A stretch of 64,000 nucleotides of DNA from Halolamina pelagica (GTDB lineage: Archaea; Halobacteriota; Halobacteria; Halobacteriales; Haloferacaceae): contig NZ_LGUC01000001.1 of the NCBI RefSeq assembly GCF_001307315.1, positions 744,001 through 808,000 on the forward strand, written 5' to 3'. Of the stretch, positions 26,221-35,127 are shown piece after piece. Every line of letters begins with the position of its first letter. Position 1 is the stretch's first letter. Made by a program: the position numbers and the translations under genes. Under the pieces are notes generated by a model, which was not told where the DNA came from, did not search any database, and saw only the letters and a program-made list of their open reading frames with translations.

Positions 26221-26228
26221 CATATATA
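26221..26228 (-). promoter_or_regulatory. TATA box of the winged-helix gene
   Basis: CATATATAGG on the plus strand (CCTATATATG on the coding strand) is centred about 27 nt before the ATG at 26198. Confidence 0.5.
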
Positions 26229-26401
26229 GGTTTACTCCCTGCTTCGGCGCCCCTCTCGCCGTTTTTCGAGAGGCGCAGGCGTACCGCCAGCTGCGGGGGT
26301 CGTCGACTTCGGGCTGACCAAACCGTGTGCCGGACCGGCTTGGAGCGGCTCCTGGCGGGCGGAGGTTTATCCGGCTACCTCTCCGAGTGACACGAGTACA
26401 C

Positions 26402-27826
26402 ATGGGCACGAGCGACGAGGCCGGTGGGCAAAACAGGGCTGGCGACGAACCCGAAGAGGCGTCGACGAGCGGTGACGGGGAGACGACAGTCACCGAGGAG
26501 GGGTCGGAGCTCGAACGCTCAATCGGCCTCACCGGGGGACTGTCGATCGGGATCGGGACGATGATCGGCGCCGGGATCTTCGTGTTTCCGGGGCTCGCCG
26601 CCGGGGATGCGGGGCCGGCGGCGGCCGCCTCGTTCGCGATCGGCGCCGTTATCGCCCTCCTGGTGGCGCTCCCGGCGTCGGAGCTGGCGACGGCGATGCC
26701 GAAATCCGGCGGCGGCTACTACTACATCTCGCGTGCACTCGGCACGCTCCCGGGCGCCGTCGTCGGTATCAGCATCTGGCTGGGGCTGGTGTTCGCCACC
26801 GCGTTCTACCTCGTCAGCTTCGGCAGCTACGCCGCCGCGCTGCTGTCGGAGGCCGGGGTCAACGTCGCCGGCCTCCCGATCGTGGGCACGTTGGCGCTCC
26901 TGTTCGGCGTCGTCCTCACCGTGGTCAACCTCGTCGGGACCGAGAACGCGGCGAAGCTCCAGAACTACGTCGTCGGGCTGCTGTTGACGATCCTCGTGGT
27001 GTTTCTGAGCTACGGCGGCCTCGACGTACTGGGGGTGTTCGGGTCGGAGAGCACGCCCGAGCAGTTCCTGCCGTTCGGGGTGATGCCGGTGTTCACGACC
27101 GCGGCGCTGGTGTTCACCTCCTACCTCGGCTTCGCGCAGGTGGCGACGGTCGCCGGCGACATCAAGGACCCGGGGCGGAACCTCCCGCTGGCGATGGTCG
27201 GCTCGGTGCTGACTGTCGCCGTGCTCTACGTCGCCACCATCTTCGTCGCGACGAGCGCGTTCGGAAGCGGGCGCCTCGCAACGTTCGGCGAGACGGCCAT
27301 GGTCGAAGTGGCGCGGGCGTTCGTCGGCGACGCCGGGGCGATGGCCATCCTGCTCGGCGGGCTGCTCGCGACGGTATCGAGCGCGAACGCGTCGGTTCTC
27401 TCCACTTCGCGGGCGGTGTTCGCGGTGAGCAAGGACGCGCTGCTGCCGACGATGGCGAGTCGCGTGAACCTCCAGTACGGCACGCCCCACATCGCGCTGT
27501 CGATGGCTGGCGGGCCCGTGCTGGTGTTGGTCGCCTTCGGCCGGGTGGAGGTGCTCGCTGAGGTGGCCTCGTTCCTCCACCTGGTCATGTACGGGCTGAT
27601 GTGCGTGGCACTGATCGCGATGCGTCGCGACGAGCCCGAGTGGTACGACCCCGATTTCCAGGTGCCGGCCCATCGCGCCGTCGCCGGCACGGGCGCGGTC
27701 GCGAGCTTCGGGCTCATCGCGTTCATGCAACGCGAATCGCAGATCATCGGCGTCGCCATCATGATCGCTGCCGCCGGGTGGTACAAGTACTACGCGGGCG
27801 ATGTACGGCTCAAGGGGGCGCTGTAG
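26402..27826 (+). CDS. APC family amino acid permease
   Basis: 474 residues. An acidic 45-residue N-terminal tail precedes twelve membrane helices. The first helix carries the APC signature [20 protein letters not shown], whose unwound segment binds the substrate amine and carboxylate. Later features include [17 protein letters not shown]-like turns, and [13 protein letters not shown], typical of the cationic/neutral amino-acid transporter branch. The start at 26402 follows a TATA-like TTTATC at 26366-26371. Its stop directly abuts the ATG of the UspA-type gene, so both are on one mRNA. The substrate is not predictable. Confidence 0.92.
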   Translation: MGTSDEAGGQNRAGDEPEEASTSGDGETTVTEEGSELERSIGLTGGLSIGIGTMIGAGIFVFPGLAAGDAGPAAAASFAIGAVIALLVALPASELATAMPKSGGGYYYISRALGTLPGAVVGISIWLGLVFATAFYLVSFGSYAAALLSEAGVNVAGLPIVGTLALLFGVVLTVVNLVGTENAAKLQNYVVGLLLTILVVFLSYGGLDVLGVFGSESTPEQFLPFGVMPVFTTAALVFTSYLGFAQVATVAGDIKDPGRNLPLAMVGSVLTVAVLYVATIFVATSAFGSGRLATFGETAMVEVARAFVGDAGAMAILLGGLLATVSSANASVLSTSRAVFAVSKDALLPTMASRVNLQYGTPHIALSMAGGPVLVLVAFGRVEVLAEVASFLHLVMYGLMCVALIAMRRDEPEWYDPDFQVPAHRAVAGTGAVASFGLIAFMQRESQIIGVAIMIAAAGWYKYYAGDVRLKGAL

Positions 27827-28582
27827 ATGGCCGACGAGCGTTCGGAGACACCCATGACCACTGATTCACACACGATCCGCGAACCGCCGCGGCTCCTCAT
27901 CCCGATCGAGGTGCTCGAAGGAGAGTCGATCTCGGCGTCGCTCGTCGAGTTTCTCGCGCCCGCGGAGGTGGTGTTGCTCGGCTACCACGACCTCCCCGAG
28001 CAGACCCCGACCGAACAGGCGAGCATGCAGTACGAGGAGAAGGCCAGAACGGCCATCGACGACATCGCCGACTCGTTCCGCGGCGCCGGCGGCAAAGTCG
28101 AGACGCGGATCGCGTTCACCCACGACCGCGACCAGACGGTCGACCGAGTCGCGGCCGAGGAGTCGGTGACGGGACTGCTCCTCCCCAACCCGGTCGGCGA
28201 GATCGAGGAGGTGATCGTCCCGATCCGCGGGGCGATCGACGTCGACCGACTCGCCGACCTCGTTGCCACCCTGCTGGAGGACGGCAGCCGGCGGGTCACG
28301 CTCTGGGGGCTCGCCGAGGAGGGCGACGAGTTCGACGCCGAGGCGGCCGTCGAGTACACCCGCAACACGCTCTCCGAGCGAGGGCTGCCCGACGACCAGG
28401 TCAGTACGGAAGTGTCGGTCGCGGAGTCGCCCGTCTGGGACATCATCGAGCGCTCGAGCGAGTTCGACGTGATCGTGATGGGCGAGGGCGGTCCGGGGCT
28501 GCTCGCCTCGCTGTTCGGCGACCCCTCCGAGCGCATCGCCGAGGGCGCCGTCGCGCCGGTGATCGTCGTCCGCAATCGGTAG
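27827..28582 (+). CDS. UspA-type universal stress domain protein, permease partner
   Basis: A 251-residue cytosolic protein with a UspA/HUP-type fold. It opens with RLLIPIEVLEGESISASLVEFL, and the C-terminal part shows ERSSEFDVIVMGEGGPG, FGDPSERIAEGAVAPVIVVRN, the Usp end motif (G-X2-G-X9-G-S/T-like). The middle region spans two half-domains. In haloarchaea, UspA domains are often fused to, or encoded next to, APC permeases and are thought to regulate them. Here the start codon begins one base after the permease stop, supporting such a partnership. Confidence 0.82.
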   Translation: MADERSETPMTTDSHTIREPPRLLIPIEVLEGESISASLVEFLAPAEVVLLGYHDLPEQTPTEQASMQYEEKARTAIDDIADSFRGAGGKVETRIAFTHDRDQTVDRVAAEESVTGLLLPNPVGEIEEVIVPIRGAIDVDRLADLVATLLEDGSRRVTLWGLAEEGDEFDAEAAVEYTRNTLSERGLPDDQVSTEVSVAESPVWDIIERSSEFDVIVMGEGGPGLLASLFGDPSERIAEGAVAPVIVVRNR

Positions 28583-28638
28583 GCTGCCCGCAACGGCGCT
28601 CCAACGCACTTTTGCCGGCTCCGCCCGACCGCCTCGAC

Positions 28639-28959
28639 ATGTCCCCAATCGCCGTCAGCATCGGCGTCCCCGACGAGGACGACGCCCGTGAACTCTCCCG
28701 CACGCTCGTCGAGGAGCGTATCGCCGCCGGCACGCGAACGACCTCGGGCCTCAGCCACTACCGCTGGGCGGGGTCGGTCCACGAGCGCACCTACTGGACG
28801 GTCACCGCGTTCACCACCAGCGACCAGCTCGACCTGCTGTACGAACTCGTCGACGGCATGCACGACGACGACCTGCCGGGGATCACCTACACCGAGATCG
28901 ACGCGAGCGAGGCGTACCTCGACTGGATCGACGACGGCACGGGTCGAGACGGCGACTGA
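28639..28959 (+). CDS. cutA: CutA-like divalent-cation tolerance protein
   Basis: A 106-residue trimeric ferredoxin-like fold protein: N-terminal SPIAVSIGVPDEDDARELSRTLVEERIAAG, the central SHYRWAGSVHERTYWTVTAFT, matching the YxWxGxixxxxExxl core of CutA, and the C-terminal LPGITYTEIDASEAYLDWI (cf. vPeiiaipi..gs..YL.WI). In bacteria linked to copper tolerance; the biochemical role in archaea is unclear. Start ATG at 28639. Confidence 0.87.
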   Translation: MSPIAVSIGVPDEDDARELSRTLVEERIAAGTRTTSGLSHYRWAGSVHERTYWTVTAFTTSDQLDLLYELVDGMHDDDLPGITYTEIDASEAYLDWIDDGTGRDGD

Positions 28960-29012
28960 CGGCTGGCTCCTGGGCGACTGACTCGGCGTCCCGAGACGAC
29001 AGGGATACGCAG

Positions 29013-29348
29013 TCAGTCCGAGCGCTCGGGGAGGAGCTGTCCCCACAGCACCTTCTCGACGAGCCGGACCGTCAGCGGCTCGTCGACCGTGATGCGACAG
29101 GAGAGCCGCGGGTAGCCGAAGCGCGCCGCCGCGGCGTCATGCCAGTGGGTCGGCGTCGGCGCGGACGCCACTTCGACGCCGCAGGTGCCACAGAGCCCCC
29201 GGCCGCCGCAGTTGGCGTGTTTCGAGACGCTGCCGTACACCGCGAAGCCGTTGTCGCGGAGTGCGTCTCGCAGCGTCCGGCCGCGTTCGACGTCGACAGT
29301 CGAGCGCTCATCACCGTCGACGACCGTCACCGGTACCGTGTCGCACAT
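29013..29348 (-). CDS. 2Fe-2S ferredoxin (plant-type)
   Basis: A 111-residue electron carrier with cluster ligands Cys47, Cys53, Cys56 (ANCGGRGLCGTC) and Cys84 (YPRLSCRI). The spacing C-X5-C-X2-C-Xn-C is close to the plant-type C-X4-C-X2-C pattern with one extra residue, as in some archaeal ferredoxin-like proteins. It lacks the large acidic insertion of the major halophilic ferredoxin. Start ATG at 29348; the frame is open upstream but overlaps the divergent ABC-transporter promoter. The redox partner is unknown. Confidence 0.85.
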   Translation of the reverse strand: MCDTVPVTVVDGDERSTVDVERGRTLRDALRDNGFAVYGSVSKHANCGGRGLCGTCGVEVASAPTPTHWHDAAAARFGYPRLSCRITVDEPLTVRLVEKVLWGQLLPERSD

Positions 29349-29443
29349 ACCGTCACCTTCGGTCCCCGCCGATGTGAGTTCCGGGGCCGCCGGAAACGCG
29401 GCGTTTCGGACCCGGAACCAGCTGGCGCCTCTGTACCGTGGAA

Positions 29444-29451
29444 GCTTTACC
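29444..29451 (+). promoter_or_regulatory. TATA-like element of the ABC importer operon
   Basis: GCTTTACC is centred about 28 nt before the ATG at 29476, giving a leaderless or very short-leader mRNA for the five-gene operon. Confidence 0.4.
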
Positions 29452-29475
29452 CGCGCCCCCGCTCCGTTTCCAGTA

Positions 29476-31113
29476 ATGCAGGGCGAGGACGCTCCGACGA
29501 ATCGACGAACGTTTCTCACGGCGGTCGGGGGCGCTGCTGCGGCGGCGCTCGCCGGCTGTACTGACGGCGAGGGCACGCCGACGGGTGACGGAACCTCGTC
29601 GTCGACCCCGTCCGACACGCCGACCGACGCGTCGACGCCCGCGGGCGGCCCCCAGTCGGGCGGGACGCTCCGGGTCGGCTTCGAGTCCGAGCTCACGGGG
29701 CTGGACCCACACCGCACCGAGAGTGTGGTCTCGTGGCTGGTGGTGTTCAACGTCTGTGAGACGCTGATCACCTTCGAGGACGGCGCGCCGGCCGGCCGGC
29801 TGGCGACCGACTGGGAGATCGGCGACGACGGCCGTACGTACACGTTCACGCTGACCGAGGACGCCCGCTTCCACGCGCCCGTCGACCGCGCGATGACCGC
29901 CGACGACGTGGTCTACTCCTTCGAGCGCATGAACCAGGACGGCGCGATGGGTTCGGACCTCGTCGCCGTCGACAGCGTCGAAGCCACCGGCGAGTACGAG
30001 GTGACGTTCACGCTCGCGGAGACGTTCGCGCCCTTCTTCAACTTCCTCGGTCGCGTGCCGTGGGTGATCGTCCCCGAGGAGGCCGTCGAGGAGCAGGGCG
30101 GCGAGCTCGGCGACTTCCAGGAGCCCGTCGGCACCGGCCCGTTCCAGTTCGACGAGTACGAACCCGGCGAGAAGCTCACGCTGACGGCGTTCGACGACTA
30201 CCGCGCGGACGACGTGCCGCTGCTCGACGCCGTCGAGATCACCCCGATCCCGGACGCGGACTCCCGGGTCGCCGCGCTCCGTGGGGGCGACGTGGACATG
30301 GTCCGGGGCGTCTCCGGCAGCGACGCCGAGACGCTGCGGGAGGACGCGGAGACCAAACTCTCCCGCCAGCGCGGCACCCAGTGGGGCCAACTCCACATCA
30401 ACTGCAGCGAGCCGCCGTGGGACGACCCCGCGGTCCGGCGCGCCGTCGCCCACGCGATGGACCGCAGCGCGATCGTCGAGGCCGCGGTCTCGGGCTACGG
30501 GCAGGCCGCGTGGCAGCCCTACGCCGAGGAGAGCGTCTGGCACTACGACCTCGGCGACAGCCGTCGCACGCACGATCCCGAGCGCGCCCGCGAGATCCTC
30601 GACGACGCGGGCAACCCCCTCGACGGCGAGACGCTGACGATCAAGACCAACACGCGCTACGGGCTGATGGAGACCACCGCGGAGCTGCTGGTCGCCCAGC
30701 TCGGGGCCGCGGGCATCGACGCCGAGACCGAAGTGCTGGAGTGGGGGACCCAGCTCTCCGACTTCCTCGGCGGCAACTTCGGCGCGATGGCGTTCTCGGT
30801 CCCGTTCAAGATCGACCCCGACCGGCACTACTACGGGTTCGTCCACCCCGAGGGGACGCAGTTCAGCCACTACGGCGAGGACCAGCCCGACGCCCAGCGC
30901 ATGTACGAGCTGCTCGAACGGGGCCGCAGCGAGACCGACCAGGACGAACGCGTCGAGATCTACGGCGAGTTCGAGCAGCTGGTGAACGAGCACTGCCCCT
31001 GGATCTCGGTCGCCCGCGCCGACGGGCTCGCGGGACTGCGCGCGGACGTGTACGGCGTGCAGCCGTGGCTGCTGCCGTACACGCGGTTCTGGACGATGTG
31101 GACGGAGGACTGA
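29476..31113 (+). CDS. Peptide/nickel-type ABC transporter substrate-binding lipoprotein
   Basis: A 545-residue SBP_bac_5-family protein. The N-terminus TNRRTFLTAVGGAAAAALAGC is a Tat signal with a lipobox Cys, followed by a Thr/Ser/Asp-rich tether. The mature part shows LRVGFESELTGLDPHRTES, TYTFTLTEDARFHAP, DDVVYSFERM, TGPFQFDEYEPGEKLTL and CPWISVARADGL near the end. It captures oligopeptides or related solutes outside the membrane for the downstream permeases and ATPases. First gene of a five-gene operon; 12 nt separate it from the permease. Confidence 0.93.
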   Translation: MQGEDAPTNRRTFLTAVGGAAAAALAGCTDGEGTPTGDGTSSSTPSDTPTDASTPAGGPQSGGTLRVGFESELTGLDPHRTESVVSWLVVFNVCETLITFEDGAPAGRLATDWEIGDDGRTYTFTLTEDARFHAPVDRAMTADDVVYSFERMNQDGAMGSDLVAVDSVEATGEYEVTFTLAETFAPFFNFLGRVPWVIVPEEAVEEQGGELGDFQEPVGTGPFQFDEYEPGEKLTLTAFDDYRADDVPLLDAVEITPIPDADSRVAALRGGDVDMVRGVSGSDAETLREDAETKLSRQRGTQWGQLHINCSEPPWDDPAVRRAVAHAMDRSAIVEAAVSGYGQAAWQPYAEESVWHYDLGDSRRTHDPERAREILDDAGNPLDGETLTIKTNTRYGLMETTAELLVAQLGAAGIDAETEVLEWGTQLSDFLGGNFGAMAFSVPFKIDPDRHYYGFVHPEGTQFSHYGEDQPDAQRMYELLERGRSETDQDERVEIYGEFEQLVNEHCPWISVARADGLAGLRADVYGVQPWLLPYTRFWTMWTED

Positions 31114-31125
31114 GAACGCCCGGCA

Positions 31126-32081
31126 ATGGTCTCACGGCTCCAGGCGTTCCTGATCCGGCGGCTGCTCTGGGCGCTGCCGGTGCTCGCGCTGGTCTCGATC
31201 GCGATCTTCGGGCTGATCAGGCTCGTGCCCGGCGATCCCGCGATCGTGATGCTCGGCGCCGACGCCCCGCCGGAGCAGTTGGCGGCGGTCCGCGCCGAAC
31301 TCGGCCTGGACGACCCGCTGCCAGTGCAGTACGTCGACTACGTCGCCGACGCCGTCCGGGGCGACCTGGGCCACTCCTACGTCGACGAGCGCGCGGTGAG
31401 CGGGGCGATCGCCTCGCGGCTCCCGACGACGCTGTTTCTCACGGCCGCGGGGTTTCTGGTCTCGCTCTCGATCGCGATCCCCGCGGGCCTCCTGAGCGCG
31501 ACGAACCGCGGCGAGTGGCTCGACGGCGTCGGCCTCGGCTTCGGCCTGCTGGGCGTCTCGATCCCGAACTTCTGGCTGGGCGTGGTGCTGCTGTTGCTGT
31601 TCGGCGTCCACCTCGACTGGCTCCCGGTCGCGGGCTACGTCTCGCCGCTTTCCGACCCCGTGGCGGGGGTTCGCTACCTCCTGCTGCCGGGGATCACGCT
31701 CGGGACCGCGATGGCCGCCGTCGTGACCCGGATGCTGCGCTCGGAGCTGCTGGAGGAGCTGCGCCGGGAGTACCTCGACGCCGTCCGGATGAAGGGCGTC
31801 GGCGAACTGCAGGTGCTGACCCACGCGACGAAGAACGCCTTCATCCCCGTCGTCACCGTCATCGGGATGCAGTTCGGCTACCTGCTCGGCGGCTCGATCG
31901 TCGTCGAGACGGTGTTCTCGATCCCCGGGATGGGCCGGCTGCTGATCGACGCGATCCAGAGCCGCGACTACATCATGCTCCAGGGCGTGGTGCTCGTCTA
32001 CACCACGTTCTTCGTCGCGGTGAACATCGTCGTCGACGGCGCGTACTTCTACCTGAACCCGAAACTGGGGGTGAGCGATGA
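31126..32081 (+). CDS. DppB-like ABC transporter permease (apparent frameshift at the stop)
   Basis: About 318 residues, six helices; binding-protein-dependent permease with the EAA-type loop YLDAVRMKGVGELQVLTHATKNAF and DPAIVMLGADAPPEQL in the N-terminal region. As written, the frame has no stop and runs on for hundreds of codons over the next gene. Adding one G to the run 32067-32071 gives NPKLGGER and a TGA at 32079-32081, overlapping the next ATG as ATGA, the usual operon arrangement. The long run-on reading is therefore rejected. Pairs with the DppC-like permease. Confidence 0.9.
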
Positions 32082-32995
32082 GCGACGCGACCGAGTCGGA
32101 CGCGGACGAGGGGACGACGCCATCCACGCGGCCGCAGTCGCCGCTGGCCCGCCGCGCCCGGGCGTTCGTCCGACGGTTCCGTCGGAACCGCCTCGCGGTG
32201 GGCGGCCTGCTCGTCACGGCCGCCTTCGTCGTGATCGCGCTGCTGGCGCCGGTGCTGGCCCCCTACGACCCCGCGGTCGTCGACGTGCCCGCACGCCTGC
32301 AGAGCCCCAGCCTCGCCCATCCGTTCGGCACCGATCGCTACGGCCGGGATCTGTTCTCGCGGGTGCTGTACGGCGCCCGGATCGCGCTCCAGGTCGCCGT
32401 GGCGACGCCGCTGGTCGCCGGCGCCGTCGGCGTCCCGATCGGGCTGGTCGCGGGCTACGTCGGCGGCCGCGTCGACGACGTGTTGATGCGCCTGATGGAC
32501 AGCATCTTCGCGTTCCCCGCGATCCTGCTCGGGCTCACCCTCGTCGCGGTGTTCGGCCAGTCGCTGACCAACATCGTCGCCGCGCTCGGGATCGTCTACA
32601 TCCCGCAGTTCGCCCGCGTCACCCGCGGCAGCGCGGTCTCGGTTGTCGAGGAGGAGCACGTCCGGGTCGCCCGATCGCTCGGCGCCTCCCACGCCCGGAT
32701 CGTGCTCGTCCACGTGCTGCCGTTCTGCCTCTCGGCGATCCTCGTGCAGGCGACGGTGACCGCCGCACTCGCAATCGTGTTGGAGTCCTCGCTCTCCTTC
32801 CTCGGCGTCGGCGTCCCCTCGCCCACCCCCTCCTGGGGGTCGATCCTCCGGGTCGGCAAGGGGTACGTCGACAGCGGCGAGTGGTGGTACAGCGTGTTCC
32901 CCGGCGTGGCCATCGTCGTCGCCGTCCTCGGCTTCAACCTCCTCGGTGACGGCCTGCGCGACGTGCTCGACCCCCGAACCGACCCCAACAGGTGA
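32078..32995 (+). CDS. DppC-like ABC transporter permease
   Basis: 305 residues. An acidic N-terminal tail is followed by the OppC-type N-terminal helix (FRRNRLAVGGLLVTAAFVVI) and five further helices. The core carries HPFGTDRYGRDLFSRVLYGAR and the EAA loop HVRVARSLGASHARIVLVHVLP. It ends GDGLRDVLDPRTDP, the usual C-terminus of the family. Start overlaps the upstream permease (ATGA); 6 nt separate it from the first ATPase. Forms the membrane channel with DppB. Confidence 0.94.
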   Translation: MSDATESDADEGTTPSTRPQSPLARRARAFVRRFRRNRLAVGGLLVTAAFVVIALLAPVLAPYDPAVVDVPARLQSPSLAHPFGTDRYGRDLFSRVLYGARIALQVAVATPLVAGAVGVPIGLVAGYVGGRVDDVLMRLMDSIFAFPAILLGLTLVAVFGQSLTNIVAALGIVYIPQFARVTRGSAVSVVEEEHVRVARSLGASHARIVLVHVLPFCLSAILVQATVTAALAIVLESSLSFLGVGVPSPTPSWGSILRVGKGYVDSGEWWYSVFPGVAIVVAVLGFNLLGDGLRDVLDPRTDPNR

Positions 32996-33001
32996 TCCAG
33001 C

Positions 33002-34050
33002 ATGACTGACCCCATCCTCCGAGTCCGGAACCTTCGAACCCAGTTCGGCCGTCGCGACCCGCTCGTCGCCGTCGACGGGATCAGCTACGACCTCCGCGCG
33101 GGCGAGACGCTCGGCATCGTCGGCGAGTCCGGCGCCGGCAAATCCGTCTCCGTGCGCTCGCTCGTCGGGCTGATCGACGAGGGCGAGGTCACCGGCTCCG
33201 TCGAGTGGCGCGGCCAAGAACTGGTCGGCGCCCCCACGCGGACACTTCGCGAGGTCCGCGGCTCGGAGATCGGAATGGTGTTCCAGAACGCCGAGGCGGC
33301 GTTCGACCCGATCGAGACCGTCGGGAGCCAGATCGTCGAGGCGGTCCGGGCGAGCCGGGACCGATCGAAGCAGGCCGCCCGCATCGAGGCGATCGACTTG
33401 CTCGAGGAGGTCGGCATCGGCGATCCGGCGGGCCGCTTCGACGACTACCCCCACGAGTACTCCGGCGGGATGGCCCAACGTGCCGCGATCGCGATGGCGC
33501 TTGCGGGCGAGCCGGATCTGCTGATCGCCGACGAACCCACGACCGGGCTCGACGTGAGCGTGCAGGCCGGCATCGTCGACCTGTTCCGCGATCTCGTCGC
33601 CGAGCGAGAGATGTCGCTGCTGCTGATCAGTCACGATCTCGGCGTGGTCTCCCAGCTCTGTACGCGGATCATGGTGATGTATGCCGGCCGGATCGTCGAG
33701 CGCGGCAGCCGGCGCCAGCTGCTCGACTCGCCGCGACACCCCTACACGGGGCGTTCCTCCGGAGCGTCCCCGACGTGGACGTGCGCCGGGCGCTCGAACC
33801 CATCGGCGGCTCGCCGCCGAGCCTCGACGATCCGCCCTCTGGCTGTCGGTTCCACCCGCGCTGCCCCGCCGCGGAAGCGGGGCTCTGTGACGGCGCCGCG
33901 CCGCCGACGGTCGGCTTCGACGACGGGGACGACGCCGAGCGCCACGAAGCGACTTGCCACGGCTACACCGACGCCCACCCGGGCGGCGACGCGTTCGATC
34001 GGGACGCCGTCGACTGGGTCGAGCCGGCTGCCTCGGAGGTGGACGAGTGA
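33002..34050 (+). CDS. DppD-like ABC transporter ATPase (one apparent frameshift)
   Basis: About 349 residues after adding one G to the run 33748-33751. Walker A GESGAGKS, signature EYSGGMAQRAAIAMAL (a SGGM variant of SGGQ), Walker B LLIADEPTTGLD, and switch His in LLISHDLG. After the break, HPYTGAFLRSVP and the C-terminal oligopeptide motif SGCRFHPRCPAAEAGLC (an iron-sulfur-like Cys cluster region) continue in the shifted frame. Energises import together with the next gene; its stop overlaps the next GTG start as GTGA. Confidence 0.92.
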
Positions 34051-35066
34051 GCGACCCCCTGCTCTCGGTCCGCGAGCTGAAACGCCACTACCCCGTCCGC
34101 TCGGGGATCCTCAAGCGAAAGACGGGCGCGGTCCGGGCCGTCGACGGCGTGAGCTTCGAGCTCCGGCAGGGGGAGACGCTCGCGATCGTCGGCGAGTCGG
34201 GCTGTGGGAAGTCGACGCTCGCGGAGACGGTGATCGGGCTGGACGAGCCCACCGCGGGCGAGGTCGTCTTCGACGGCGCGTCGCTCGCCGGCGGCGTCGA
34301 CAAGTCGTTCCGTCGGCGAGTCCAGATGGTGTTTCAGGACCCGTTCTCCACGCTGAACGAGCGCATGACCGTCGGCCGCCTCGTCGCCGAACCGCTGGTG
34401 ATCCACGACGAGCGCGAGGACGACCGCGCGGCGTACGTCCGGGAACTGCTCGAAACCGTCGGGCTCGACCCCGTCCGCCACTACGACGCGTTCCCGCACG
34501 AACTCTCCGGCGGGCAGCGCCAGCGCGTGGGCATCGCGCGGGCGCTCGTGCTCGACCCCGACCTCCTCGTCCTCGACGAGCCCGTCTCGGCGCTCGACGT
34601 GAGCGTCCGTGCGGGGATCCTGGAGCTGCTCCGGGAGCTCCAGGCCGAGCGCGGCCTCACGTATCTCCTGATCAGCCACGACGTGAGCGTCGTCCGGCAG
34701 GTCGCCGACCGCGTGGCGGTGATGTATCTCGGCGAGTTCGTCGAACTCGGCGAGCTCGCCGGCGTGCTCGACGACCCTGCCCACCCGTACACGGAGGCGC
34801 TGCTGTCGAGCGTGCCGCGGGTCCGGGCCGAGCCGGCGCCCGACGAACGCATCCGCCTGCCGGGCTCACCGCCCGATCCCGCGGACCCGCCCGACGGCTG
34901 TCGGTTCCACCCCCGATGCCACCTCCGGGAGCGGCTCGACGACGACGCCGCGGCCCGGTGTGTCGCCGACGAGCCGACACTCACCGAGCGGGGCGACGGC
35001 GGCGACCCCCGACAGAGCGGCGACGGCCGGACCGTTGCCTGCCACTTCCGGCCGGCGGACGAGTAA
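34047..35066 (+). CDS. DppF-like ABC transporter ATPase (GTG start)
   Basis: 339 residues. Walker A GESGCGKST, signature ELSGGQRQRVGIARAL, Walker B LLVLDEPVSALD, switch LLISHDVS, and the C-terminal family motif DGCRFHPRCHLRERL. The GTG at 34047 overlaps the preceding TGA, and the encoded MSDPLLSVRELKRHYPV matches the usual N-terminus; no upstream ATG is in frame in a sensible place. Last gene of the operon. Substrate class (dipeptide, oligopeptide or nickel) cannot be told from sequence. Confidence 0.94.
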   Translation: MSDPLLSVRELKRHYPVRSGILKRKTGAVRAVDGVSFELRQGETLAIVGESGCGKSTLAETVIGLDEPTAGEVVFDGASLAGGVDKSFRRRVQMVFQDPFSTLNERMTVGRLVAEPLVIHDEREDDRAAYVRELLETVGLDPVRHYDAFPHELSGGQRQRVGIARALVLDPDLLVLDEPVSALDVSVRAGILELLRELQAERGLTYLLISHDVSVVRQVADRVAVMYLGEFVELGELAGVLDDPAHPYTEALLSSVPRVRAEPAPDERIRLPGSPPDPADPPDGCRFHPRCHLRERLDDDAAARCVADEPTLTERGDGGDPRQSGDGRTVACHFRPADE

Positions 35067-35093
35067 TTACCAGCAAGCATCCCACGAAGTAGG

Positions 35094-35103
35094 AATTATT
35101 AAG
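35094..35103 (+). promoter_or_regulatory. TATA box of the methionine synthase pair
   Basis: AATTATTAAG is centred about 29 nt before the ATG at 35128, predicting a leaderless transcript for the two metE-like genes. Confidence 0.5.
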
Positions 35104-35127
35104 CGACTGCATCCGTTACGATGGTGT

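Noticed and set aside
30060-32081. A 673-codon open frame in the ABC operon
   Set aside because: It overlaps the binding protein and permease in a wrong frame and is Arg-rich throughout.
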